A DNA stretch of 14,605 bases from Phycisphaerales bacterium UBA2218 (GTDB taxonomy: Bacteria > Planctomycetota > Phycisphaerae > Sedimentisphaerales > Anaerobacaceae): contig DCUI01000033.1 of the NCBI GenBank assembly GCA_002327785.1, positions 1 through 14,605 of the forward strand. Reading direction: 5' to 3'. Position numbers and translations under genes: made by a program. The notes under the pieces are model-generated. The model did not search any database. It was given only the letters and a program-made list of their open reading frames with translations, and was not told where the DNA came from. Each line of letters begins with the position of its first letter. Positions within the stretch are counted from its first letter, which is position 1. Shown here in pieces: positions 1 to 6,877 of this stretch.

Positions 1-143
1 CGCAGTCGGCCCTTGAGATCGATACTGGCGAAGAACTTCTGGAAGAGGACCAGCCCGGCGAAGGACGTCAGGGTCTGATCCTCGAATCGCAATTCGGGCA
101 GAGCGTGGGCTTTACTTTGGACCTGGGATCGGGGATACTTCAT
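1..143 (-). CDS. Transposase, N-terminal fragment (IS1380-like), cut by the window edge
   Basis: The reading frame opens with ATG at 143 and runs off the left edge after 47 complete codons. It has a textbook ribosome site: AAGGAGG lies 5-6 bases before the ATG. The segment LRFEDQTLTSFAGLVLFQ (residues 18-35) resembles the start of DDE transposases of the IS1380 group, in which an 'LTSxAGLxLL' motif comes just before the first helical region. The catalytic DDE residues would lie outside the window, so activity cannot be judged. It is transcribed away from the cellular genes. IS1380 is my best match from memory; a related DDE family is possible. That it is a transposase is fairly sure. Confidence 0.7.
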   Translation of the reverse strand, partial: MKYPRSQVQSKAHALPELRFEDQTLTSFAGLVLFQKFFASIDLKGRL

Positions 144-204
144 GGAGACCTCCTTGTTCTGTGCCTTGGACGGTAGTACGCACGAAGTATAGCCAAAGAG
201 GTCC

Positions 205-210
205 ATTATA
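205..210 (-). promoter_or_regulatory. Probable -10 box for the transposase
   Basis: On the minus strand this is a perfect TATAAT, 61 bases upstream of the transposase ATG. No good -35 box is visible 16-18 bases further up; the hexamer at 17 bases is AGATTC. It may be a weak promoter typical of insertion sequences, or a chance match. Confidence 0.4.
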
Positions 211-224
211 TCCAGAACAAAATC

Positions 225-249
225 CCGGAATCTCGTAGAATAATTCCGG
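225..249. repeat. Short inverted repeat, 7-bp arms
   Basis: CCGGAAT (225-231) and ATTCCGG (243-249) are perfect inverted copies separated by 11 bases. They lie about 15 bases upstream of the candidate transposase -10 box. The arms could bind a dimeric protein or form a small hairpin that shields the transposase from read-through, as some insertion sequences do. No T-run follows on either strand, so it is not a classic terminator. Confidence 0.45.
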
Positions 250-451
250 CTGCGATACAGGTTGGCTGAGCGATCAGGACTTCACCTGTGGTGAGATCGA
301 CGAATCGCCTCCTCGTGTGCGAATCCACGCATTTTCCTCGGTGAAAACCGCGCATTTATAAGATTTGAGGGAGTGCCGTATGCAACTGGAGGGTCTATGC
401 ACTTCACCACTGCCCCAGTATACACCTGACACCGGAGCGACACAAGTTGCG
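250..451. other. Non-coding stretch between the insertion sequence and the GNAT gene
   Basis: With the IS leader this gives a gene-free span of 308 bases (144-451). Short frames here (e.g. 274-528 and 282-488, minus) have no recognisable protein character and overlap the real GNAT end. I see no convincing terminator hairpin with a T-run after the GNAT stop, and no tRNA or small RNA. Part of it may belong to the insertion sequence. Confidence 0.4.
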
Positions 452-967
452 TTATGGAGCGTGCTTGACGGTGCAATCGCGTCTCCATTGGGCAAGGAGC
501 CCGTCTTCGCGGTCGTCCCGCTGGCCAAATCGGTGAAACCCGTTCTTCTCCAGGACCCGCTGCGATGCGGGATTGTGCACGGAGGTCTCCGCGATCACCG
601 CGTCCACGCCGCCGTGGGTGAATGCTTCCTCAACGAGGCGGGCCACGCCTGCGGATGCATAACCCTTGCCTTCATAGGCGCCCGCCACACCGTACCCAAT
701 CTCCACTATGCCGCAGACGGGCGAGCCTTTGAAGCAACCCGATCCCACGATCAATCGCTGGGAGGTATGGCAGAAGAGTCGCGGCGCACACCAGAACCAG
801 TCCTGCCCGGCGTGGTATCCTTCCATCGCACAGCACGCAACAACGCCCGGAACCAGATTGCCCGCGGCACAGGGATACCCCCGGCATTCGCGCATGGGGA
901 TCCCCGACAGGATGTCCTGGACTTCCCTGGGCGTCAGCCGGATCAGAACTATGTCTCCCTGTTCCAT
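452..967 (-). CDS. GNAT-family N-acetyltransferase
   Basis: A 171-residue protein, normal for a single-domain GNAT enzyme that moves acetyl from acetyl-CoA to an amine. Motif A covers about residues 88-115, with the acetyl-CoA pyrophosphate loop in YEGKGYA (98-104, the Q/RxxGxG/A pattern). Motif B follows as 'ETSVHNPASQRVLEKNGF' (127-144), where the N-x-x-S-x-x-V-L-x-x-x-G-F pattern is typical of RimJ/RimL-like members. The substrate is not predictable. The start ATG at 967 is 28 bases after the S9 peptidase stop. The frame is open to 1225, but that part is the shadow of the peptidase gene. A weak GGGG lies upstream of the ATG. It is the last gene of the minus-strand series before the insertion sequence. 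Confidence 0.88.
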   Translation of the reverse strand: MEQGDIVLIRLTPREVQDILSGIPMRECRGYPCAAGNLVPGVVACCAMEGYHAGQDWFWCAPRLFCHTSQRLIVGSGCFKGSPVCGIVEIGYGVAGAYEGKGYASAGVARLVEEAFTHGGVDAVIAETSVHNPASQRVLEKNGFHRFGQRDDREDGLLAQWRRDCTVKHAP

Positions 968-995
968 CTGATCTTGACCCCATCGAGTGATCGGC

Positions 996-2966
996 TCACG
1001 ATGGACCGAGCAGGTGCTGCCGGACGAACAGCACCGTGGCGTAGAACTGGAAATCGACATTCTCCTTCTTGCGGAAGCCGTGGCCTTCGTCCTTGGCCAT
1101 GAGATACCACACGGGCGTGCCGTTCTTCGCGACCCGCTCGACCATCTGTTCGGCCTCCGAACGGGGGACGCGAGGGTCATTGCCGCCCTGGACGACGAAG
1201 AGAGGTTTGGCAATCTTCGCCGCATTGCTCAGCGGGGCGATCCGCTCGAAGAATTCCTGCATGGCAGGGTCTCGCTCATCGCCGTACTCGGCGCGGCGAA
1301 GGTCGCGCCGGTAGCTCTCCGTGTTCTTGAGAAACGTGTTGAAGTTGGAGATCCCGACGATATCAATCGCACAGCGGATGCGGTCGCTGTAGCGCGTCGC
1401 ACAGGCCAGCGTCATGTAGCCGCCGTAGCTGCCGCCCATGACCATGATCCGCGAGGCGTCGAGGTTCGGCTGCTTCGCGATCCAATCGAGCAAAACGCCG
1501 ATGTCCTTCACCGAATCCTCGCGTTTCATCCCGTTGTCCAGCGTAACGAACGTCTTGCCGTACCCGGTCGAGCCTCGGACGTTCGGCAGCAGCAAGGCAA
1601 CACCCAGTTCGTTCAGAAAGTAGTTGCTTCGTCCGAGGAAGCCGGGCCGGGACTGACCTTCCGGCCCGCCGTGGATGACGACCATCACCGGCCGTCTGCC
1701 GGAGAAGCACGAGGAGGGCTCATAGAGAAACCCGGTGATCTCCCGCCTGTCGAAGCTGGTCCAGCTCACGAGCCTGGGTTCCGGCAGTTCCGTCGCGACG
1801 AGCCCGCCGAGCTCACTCTCCGTCCAGCGGGACAGCTCGCCCGTCTCAACGTCGATGGAGTAGACATCCGAGGGCGATCTGGCTGAAGAGATGGTGAACG
1901 CCAGCTCCGTTCCCGTCGGGCGCCACCTGAGGCCACCAGCAGCGCCCGTTGGGACAGCGTCGACCCGCTGCAATTCGCGGCTTGCGATGTCGAACAGATA
2001 CAGCATCGAGATGCCCGCCTCGTTTGTCCCGAGGGCGATCTTCCGACCATCCGGGGAGAGGTCCAGCGCCTCGACATCCCATGGGATCGAGTCCACAAAC
2101 ACAGCGATCTTCCTGGTCGCCAGGTCCATATAGGCCAGCCGTTGAAACTCGCTGTCCTTGTCCGTAGTCAGGTACAGGCCCTTGCCGTCTTTGCTGAATT
2201 GAGCGTTGCGGTAGGAAACGCTTTCCGAGTCGGGCTCGGTGAGCAGGGTTTGGACGCGGGTCTGGAGGTCCAGGAGCCACAGGCGACTATCGCTGATGGA
2301 GATCGTCTCGCCGATGAGCAACTCGCGGTCGCTCGGCGACCAGTCAAGGACCTGCCAGCCACCGCCGGGAACCTGCAGGACGAGCCGGTCGGTCGTGGGA
2401 TCAAGAGGGTCCATAACATAGATATCGCGGTCGGCTCCGTTGCGGCGGGTCGATCCATAGGCGATCCTGTCGCCGCCGGTGCTCCACTCGATGCCGCCGT
2501 TCTGCGAGCGCCCGCCGTCGGTAAGCAGCGTCACTCGCCCGTCCGCCGCGTCGTAGCGGTAGATCTGGCGGAACTCGTTGCCGCCCACGTCTTTGGCGAA
2601 CAGGAAGTATCGGCCGGCCTTGGGTTCGTAGGTAGCCCCGTTGATCGGCTCATCGAAGAATGTAAGCTGGGTCCTGGCTCCGCCGGGCTGTCGGACACGA
2701 TGAATCTGGGCCGTATTGGCGAACCGCGTGGAGATCAGGATCGACCGCTCCGTCGGATGCCAGTCCGCCAGCGACGCCGAACGCGACTCCGTGTACCGCC
2801 GGACCTCGCCGGCCAGCGACGTCGGGATCGGAGGCAGACCCTGGGCAACCAAGTTTTCCCCCGGATGAATCTGGCCGCCCTGCCCCAAGACGCTCTGCGA
2901 GGACTCGCAAACACAAGCCATAATCAACACCACAACGAGAGAAATCACGCGTTGTTCTTTCTTCAT
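996..2966 (-). CDS. Exported S9-family serine peptidase (prolyl oligopeptidase / acylaminoacyl-peptidase type)
   Basis: A 656-residue protein. Residues 1-29 look like a signal peptide: Lys-Lys start, hydrophobic core, then 'SVLGQ'. An imperfect lipobox-like IMAC ends at Cys18, so a lipoprotein is possible. Residues about 50-400 form a TolB/WD40-like beta-propeller, with repeated 'SPDGRKIAL'-type blades. The C-terminal alpha/beta-hydrolase has HGGPEG (432-437), the nucleophile elbow GGSYGG with Ser513, Asp597 in GGNDPRVP and His629 in DEGHGF, so the catalytic triad is complete. The enzyme should cut short peptides in the periplasm or at the envelope. I chose ATG 2966 because GGAGA precedes it by 7 bases and the signal peptide starts there; the frame upstream to 3020 overlaps the previous gene. 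It follows the Lpt-like gene after 50 bases. Confidence 0.93.
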   Translation of the reverse strand: MKKEQRVISLVVVLIMACVCESSQSVLGQGGQIHPGENLVAQGLPPIPTSLAGEVRRYTESRSASLADWHPTERSILISTRFANTAQIHRVRQPGGARTQLTFFDEPINGATYEPKAGRYFLFAKDVGGNEFRQIYRYDAADGRVTLLTDGGRSQNGGIEWSTGGDRIAYGSTRRNGADRDIYVMDPLDPTTDRLVLQVPGGGWQVLDWSPSDRELLIGETISISDSRLWLLDLQTRVQTLLTEPDSESVSYRNAQFSKDGKGLYLTTDKDSEFQRLAYMDLATRKIAVFVDSIPWDVEALDLSPDGRKIALGTNEAGISMLYLFDIASRELQRVDAVPTGAAGGLRWRPTGTELAFTISSARSPSDVYSIDVETGELSRWTESELGGLVATELPEPRLVSWTSFDRREITGFLYEPSSCFSGRRPVMVVIHGGPEGQSRPGFLGRSNYFLNELGVALLLPNVRGSTGYGKTFVTLDNGMKREDSVKDIGVLLDWIAKQPNLDASRIMVMGGSYGGYMTLACATRYSDRIRCAIDIVGISNFNTFLKNTESYRRDLRRAEYGDERDPAMQEFFERIAPLSNAAKIAKPLFVVQGGNDPRVPRSEAEQMVERVAKNGTPVWYLMAKDEGHGFRKKENVDFQFYATVLFVRQHLLGPS

Positions 2967-3016
2967 GGTCCATCTCCAAGCCGGCCACAGCCACCTCCAA
3001 TCTGCCCGACAATGCA

Positions 3017-5224
3017 TCACGGCCCAACCTGGAAGACGGTGGCTGTGGGCACTTGGGCCTCGACTCGACCGGTCCTAGGATTCAGCAGGATCTCGTCAAC
3101 GAGGACGCCATTCAAATAACACGGACGCACCGCATCACCTCGGATGGTCATGAGGGACCTGGCGTGATCGTAGACCATCTCCGAGCCCGCGAAATGGTGG
3201 TGATCGGCCTCGCTGTCATACTCGATCCCCTTGGAGGCAACGAGCGAGACGAGGTCCATCCGACCCGGTGCTATCTCCCGCAACGTCGCCTCGACATGGC
3301 CGGCGACGACTTGTGTCTCCGGGCCGGGCTTTTCCTCGACCAGGGGGAAATAATTGACCCGGAGTTGCTGCTCGTCATCCCCGGCTACGATCCGCTTCGA
3401 CAGCGACCAGTATGTCAGGGTGTCGAAGTTGCTCAGGCGGACATAACACGGCTCGAGGATCACGTTCGGGTCGTCCTTGGATTGGACCGTGGCATTGTTG
3501 TGAAGCCAGATCATGCCGGGCCCGGAGGCCATGAACCGGCCGGGATCCGCGTCATACTGCAGCTCGCGGGCATCGAGAGCGCCCCAGCCCAGGAGTTTGT
3601 CCGAGACCCGCCGCCACATACGCACGGCCACAGGAGGACTCGCAACGGAATCGATCGAATCGGCCGGTTTCTCCCCCTCGTCGGCCACGAACTTGCGGAC
3701 ATCCACCTTAACATCGCCCGGCATATTGGAGTCGATCACAAGATCCAGGGTCAGGCGAGGGGCCGCGAGGCGATATTCATCATTGGCGTTCGGCTCGGAT
3801 TTGCGCAGCATGGCTGTGCAGTCCCCCTCCAGCACGGCCTGCTTGGACGCCGCCAGGAACCGGACCGCCTTCTGCGCCGTCACCACAGCCGGCATGGGCT
3901 CGCCGCCCGCTCTCTCGCCGAGACGGTTGGGGTCGATGGCAAAACTCATCGCGACCGGGCCAAGCATTATTGCATCGTTCGTGCAGAAATCGTAGTCGAT
4001 ACGTCGCGCCACCACCTGCTGGCGGTCGGAGGAGGCAATCTCTTCGGGAGCAATCTCGGAAGGCGGATTCTCGCCCGTGCCGGCCATGACGCGCCCGCCA
4101 ATCCCATCCGGGCTATTCGTCAGTGTGATGTCGGCGCCGCCGTCGCACGTGACTACGACATCAAAAAGCTCCTCCGGGATGGAACTCATGGCCACATGCG
4201 ATGAGGCCGTGGTGTTCAAGGCGTTGGCCACCGGCGGCGCGACGGGCTCAGGCTCATTCGGATCGACGGCAGGGAGAGGCGCGGGAGCAGGTTCATCTCG
4301 TCGAGACCACTGAATGTTGTTGATGGCGAGCACGTCCTTTGCGAGGACCGCGCCGTCGGGGCTCTCCAAGCGGACATTCTTGCGAAAAACGCACTGGTAC
4401 ACATCCACCGGCGGCGCATTCGAGTCGGTCGAAGCTGCCCCGCGCCCGCGGCTGTCAGCAGAGGAGAGCTCGCTGGAATCCTTCTCCGTCGCAGGAAGAT
4501 CCGCGACGCGTCCCTCCGAACCGGGGGAACCCACGCCGGTCGCCCTCCTCACCTCGCTGCTCCTCAAACGTAGACTGTCGAGATCGAAAATGCGGAACAA
4601 CTCGACCCGGCTGCGGGACGCGTTGTATACCAACTCCATGCCCGCGCCGTCGAGCCGCACGTCGCGGGAAAGAAACCGAACAGCCCCTGTAGACGAGAAC
4701 AACGACTTCTCGGCCAGGAAACCCACATCGTCGAGGTGAATGAAACACTCCCAGGGGTTATTCGAGTCCGTCGGAGTCAAGTGGATGACGACGTTTCCGG
4801 TGAACATGGCGTCGGAGGTCATCGGGCGCCCCAACACGTCATCGATCTGGACCCGGCCGCAGTCGGCAGTCACCCGGCAACTGGCCGCAGGCAGAAACAG
4901 GTCCATATACGGCTTGGTGATCTCCCACTGATCGCCTTGCTCGTGCAAGAGCTCGTGGAAGCCGAACCTCCTGTCGATCCGGCCGGTCTCATCCCTGTGC
5001 AGAAACTCCGTCTCCCGAACGCTTCCGACGCGGACGCCAACGATCGTGCCGACGGTCTCCTGCGTTTGCGGCCTGTTCGCATCGGCGGCGGCCACAGACG
5101 CCGGCCGGGCAACGTCGAGGACGATCGGCGGCGTGCGGTCATAGCGCACGTAGAGCAGAAAGATCCCCGCGAGCACGATCAGTGCGGCGAAGCCCACAGC
5201 GAATTTGCGTATGCTCAAGCCCAT
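3017..5224 (-). CDS. lptC: Large membrane-anchored LptC/LptA-like (OstA-fold) LPS export protein
   Basis: A 735-residue protein. One transmembrane anchor (about residues 8-27, after a short basic start) is followed by a large periplasmic part without further membrane segments. Usual LptC is near 190 residues and LptA near 185. Several stretches look like beta-jellyroll (OstA/LptC) repeat units: about 95-150 ('MTSDAMFTGNVVIHL'), 180-215, 275-305, 405-430, 445-495, 550-580 and 665-735. The 'SRDVRLDGAGMELVYN' and 'ARELQYDADPGRFMASGPG' patterns recall OstA domains. Acidic and Pro/Ala-rich linkers lie at about 225-272 and 310-345. Its place just after kdsD and kdsC matches the common kdsD-kdsC-lptC-lptA order, which supports a role in carrying LPS to the outer membrane. 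ATG 5224 lies 14 bases after the kdsC stop; a GTG at 5242 overlapping that stop is an alternative. The family call rests on pattern and context, so it is less certain than its neighbours. Confidence 0.72.
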   Translation of the reverse strand: MGLSIRKFAVGFAALIVLAGIFLLYVRYDRTPPIVLDVARPASVAAADANRPQTQETVGTIVGVRVGSVRETEFLHRDETGRIDRRFGFHELLHEQGDQWEITKPYMDLFLPAASCRVTADCGRVQIDDVLGRPMTSDAMFTGNVVIHLTPTDSNNPWECFIHLDDVGFLAEKSLFSSTGAVRFLSRDVRLDGAGMELVYNASRSRVELFRIFDLDSLRLRSSEVRRATGVGSPGSEGRVADLPATEKDSSELSSADSRGRGAASTDSNAPPVDVYQCVFRKNVRLESPDGAVLAKDVLAINNIQWSRRDEPAPAPLPAVDPNEPEPVAPPVANALNTTASSHVAMSSIPEELFDVVVTCDGGADITLTNSPDGIGGRVMAGTGENPPSEIAPEEIASSDRQQVVARRIDYDFCTNDAIMLGPVAMSFAIDPNRLGERAGGEPMPAVVTAQKAVRFLAASKQAVLEGDCTAMLRKSEPNANDEYRLAAPRLTLDLVIDSNMPGDVKVDVRKFVADEGEKPADSIDSVASPPVAVRMWRRVSDKLLGWGALDARELQYDADPGRFMASGPGMIWLHNNATVQSKDDPNVILEPCYVRLSNFDTLTYWSLSKRIVAGDDEQQLRVNYFPLVEEKPGPETQVVAGHVEATLREIAPGRMDLVSLVASKGIEYDSEADHHHFAGSEMVYDHARSLMTIRGDAVRPCYLNGVLVDEILLNPRTGRVEAQVPTATVFQVGP

Positions 5225-5238
5225 TTTGTCTGCGCCGC

Positions 5239-5772
5239 TCACGACTGCGACAGGTACCGTTCCATCAGCCCCGCCCACCGGCCGGACGCCTTGAGAATAT
5301 GCTCGATCACCTCGCGCACCGCCCCTTCGCCCCCCCGGCGGGCGGTGACGTAGTCCGCATGCTCCTTGATCTCCTCCACGGCGTTGGCCACCGCCACCCC
5401 GAAACCCACATGGCGAATGATCGGCAGATCCATCAGGTCGTCGCCCACATAGGCGACTCTCTCGGGCGGCAGCCCAAGCTCCGCGAGGAGGTGGGTCAGG
5501 GCAGGCAGTTTGGCGTGGCAGTCCTGAATCACGTGCGGAATCTCCAATTCCCATGCCCGGCGGGTGGTTGCCTGGGAGACCCGCCCGCTGAGCAGCGCGA
5601 CCCTGAGCCCGGCCCGCTGCCACATCCGGATGCCGTGCCCGTCCAGGATATGGAAGCATTTGCTTTCGCCGCCGTTGCTGTGGATGATGACGCGCCCGTC
5701 GGTCAACACGCCATCGACATCCAGCACGAGCAGCTCAATGGCAGCAAGATCGGGCTTCGGTTTCTCGTTCAT
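5239..5772 (-). CDS. kdsC: 3-deoxy-D-manno-octulosonate 8-phosphate phosphatase (KdsC)
   Basis: A 177-residue HAD phosphatase without a cap domain, the usual KdsC size. It removes phosphate from Kdo-8-phosphate to give Kdo, a core sugar of LPS. HAD motif I is LVLDVDGVLTDG, with Asp18 as nucleophile and Asp20 as acid/base. Motif II is LLSGR (Ser62). Motif III is Lys88. Motif IV is VGDDLMDLP (Asp111/Asp112, Asp115). The tail 'RRGGEGAVREVIEHIL' is typical of KdsC, which acts as a tetramer. I chose ATG 5772 because family homology starts there. Its ribosome site is poor, and the frame stays open through the GGAAT/ATTCC repeat to 5871, with ATGs at 5787 and 5784 as alternatives. It lies between kdsD and the Lpt-like gene. 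Confidence 0.93.
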   Translation of the reverse strand: MNEKPKPDLAAIELLVLDVDGVLTDGRVIIHSNGGESKCFHILDGHGIRMWQRAGLRVALLSGRVSQATTRRAWELEIPHVIQDCHAKLPALTHLLAELGLPPERVAYVGDDLMDLPIIRHVGFGVAVANAVEEIKEHADYVTARRGGEGAVREVIEHILKASGRWAGLMERYLSQS

Positions 5773-5811
5773 AGCACGACTCATCATCGAAGCACTGGAA
5801 CAATGAAATGA

Positions 5812-5875
5812 TGGAATGTTGGAATAATGGGGAACGATCCGCAAGTTCCCAGTATTCCATTGTCCCAGCATTCCA
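5812..5875. repeat. Imperfect inverted repeat built from GGAAT/ATTCC words
   Basis: The left arm (5812-5835) and right arm (5845-5875) are imperfect inverted copies around a 9-base spacer (5836-5844). The right arm has 6 extra bases. Both are made of TGGAAT, TTGGAA and TGGGAAC words, unlike the surrounding GC-rich coding DNA. A further related word, TGGAACAATG, sits at 5796-5805. It fills most of the gap between kdsD and kdsC. RNA from either strand could form a long hairpin. It resembles dispersed low-complexity intergenic repeats seen in some environmental bacteria, but I cannot check for other copies. Confidence 0.7.
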
Positions 5876-5878
5876 TTC

Positions 5879-6856
5879 TTATCCCACCACCTTGATCATC
5901 ACGATGTCCTGCACGTCGATCAGTCCAACGGGCCTGTCGTCCGCATCCACAACGGGCAATTCGTCGATCCGGTATTTGTGGAAGACGGCGGTGGCCTCCG
6001 CCGCCAGCGCATCGGCCCGGATTCTTTTGCAGCCGGCGGTCATCACATCGCCTGCCACAAGATCGAAAGCGGCCTCCCCCTCGCGGGTGAGAAGCCTCCT
6101 CAGGTCCGCATCCGTGATGATCCCGGCGAGCCGTCCGCCCGCGTCCACGATCATCACCGCGCCGTGGCGTTTCACGTCGTTGGTCTTCTCCAGCACCCGG
6201 CGAATCAAGTCCTCGACGCCCGCGATGGGGAGCTTCTCGCCCGGCCGGAACATCATCGATTGCTCCACGGTCATCAGCTTCGTGCCGAGTGAGCCGCCGG
6301 GATGGAAACGAACGTAGTCTTCAACGCTGAAATTGCGGGCCTTCATCACGGTGAACGCCAGCGCGTCGCCGATGGTGAGCATGCAGGTCGTCGAGACGCT
6401 TGGGGCCACCCCCAGCGGACATGCCTCGCACACCTTGCCCATGCACAGGACCACGTCGCTGCATCGGCTGAGCGTCGAGTCGCTGTCCCCGGTAATGGAG
6501 ATCAGCGTGATCTGAAGCTGCTTGACGAGATTGATCAGTCGGATGATCTCATCGGTTTCGCCGCCGTAGCTCAGAATCATCACGATATCCTCCCGGCGAA
6601 GTCGGCCGAGGTCCCCGTGTACGGCCTCGGCGGGGTGCAGGAAATGGCTGGGCGTGCCCGTGGAAGCCAGCGTGGCGCTGATCTTTCGGCCGATGATCCC
6701 GGCTTTTCCGATCCCGCTGACGATACACGACCCGCGGCAGTGATAGATCATCTCCGCCGCCCTGGCGAAACGGCCGTTGACGATCGGCGTCATCGACGCG
6801 ATCGCCTCGGCCTCGGCCCGAATCACATTCCGAGCATAGTCAAGATCGAATTCCAC
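5879..6856 (-). CDS. kdsD: D-arabinose 5-phosphate isomerase (KpsF/GutQ/KdsD family)
   Basis: A 325-residue cytoplasmic enzyme of the usual length. It interconverts ribulose 5-phosphate and arabinose 5-phosphate, the first step toward Kdo. The SIS domain covers about residues 30-190, with the phosphosugar loop SGIGKAG (47-53) and HPGGSLG (185-191). Lys51, Glu103, Glu144 and His185 fall exactly 8 residues before the E. coli KdsD residues Lys59, Glu111, Glu152 and His193, so the active site looks intact. Two CBS domains follow (about 205-260 and 270-325). The start is GTG at 6856, with GGGAGG 9 bases upstream; no better start lies nearby. It begins 21 bases after the RNase stop and feeds the same pathway as kdsC. 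Confidence 0.96.
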   Translation of the reverse strand: MEFDLDYARNVIRAEAEAIASMTPIVNGRFARAAEMIYHCRGSCIVSGIGKAGIIGRKISATLASTGTPSHFLHPAEAVHGDLGRLRREDIVMILSYGGETDEIIRLINLVKQLQITLISITGDSDSTLSRCSDVVLCMGKVCEACPLGVAPSVSTTCMLTIGDALAFTVMKARNFSVEDYVRFHPGGSLGTKLMTVEQSMMFRPGEKLPIAGVEDLIRRVLEKTNDVKRHGAVMIVDAGGRLAGIITDADLRRLLTREGEAAFDLVAGDVMTAGCKRIRADALAAEATAVFHKYRIDELPVVDADDRPVGLIDVQDIVMIKVVG

Positions 6857-6877
6857 GGTCTTCGGCCTCCCTGCCGG

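Larger units (their letters stand above)
1..280 (-). mobile_element. 5' portion of an insertion sequence; outer end not resolved
   Basis: The transposase start and its leader occupy the left edge. The outer end of the element must lie between the ATG (143) and the 3' end of the GNAT gene (452). I cannot see the opposite terminus, so the terminal inverted repeat and target duplication cannot be matched and the right boundary is approximate. On the transposase strand, the stretch from about 280 inward starts with CCTGATCGCTCAGCC. This is a plausible terminus but unproven. Confidence 0.5.

Noticed and set aside
3053..4204. 383-codon plus-strand frame opposite the Lpt-like gene
   Set aside because: Low-complexity, His/Arg/Asp-rich shadow with no domain pattern; the minus-strand frame has an anchor and OstA-like units.
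5225..5659. In-frame N-terminal extension of the Lpt-like gene to 5659
   Set aside because: The extension lies inside kdsC in another frame, is Arg/Gly-rich and precedes the clear membrane anchor at ATG 5224.
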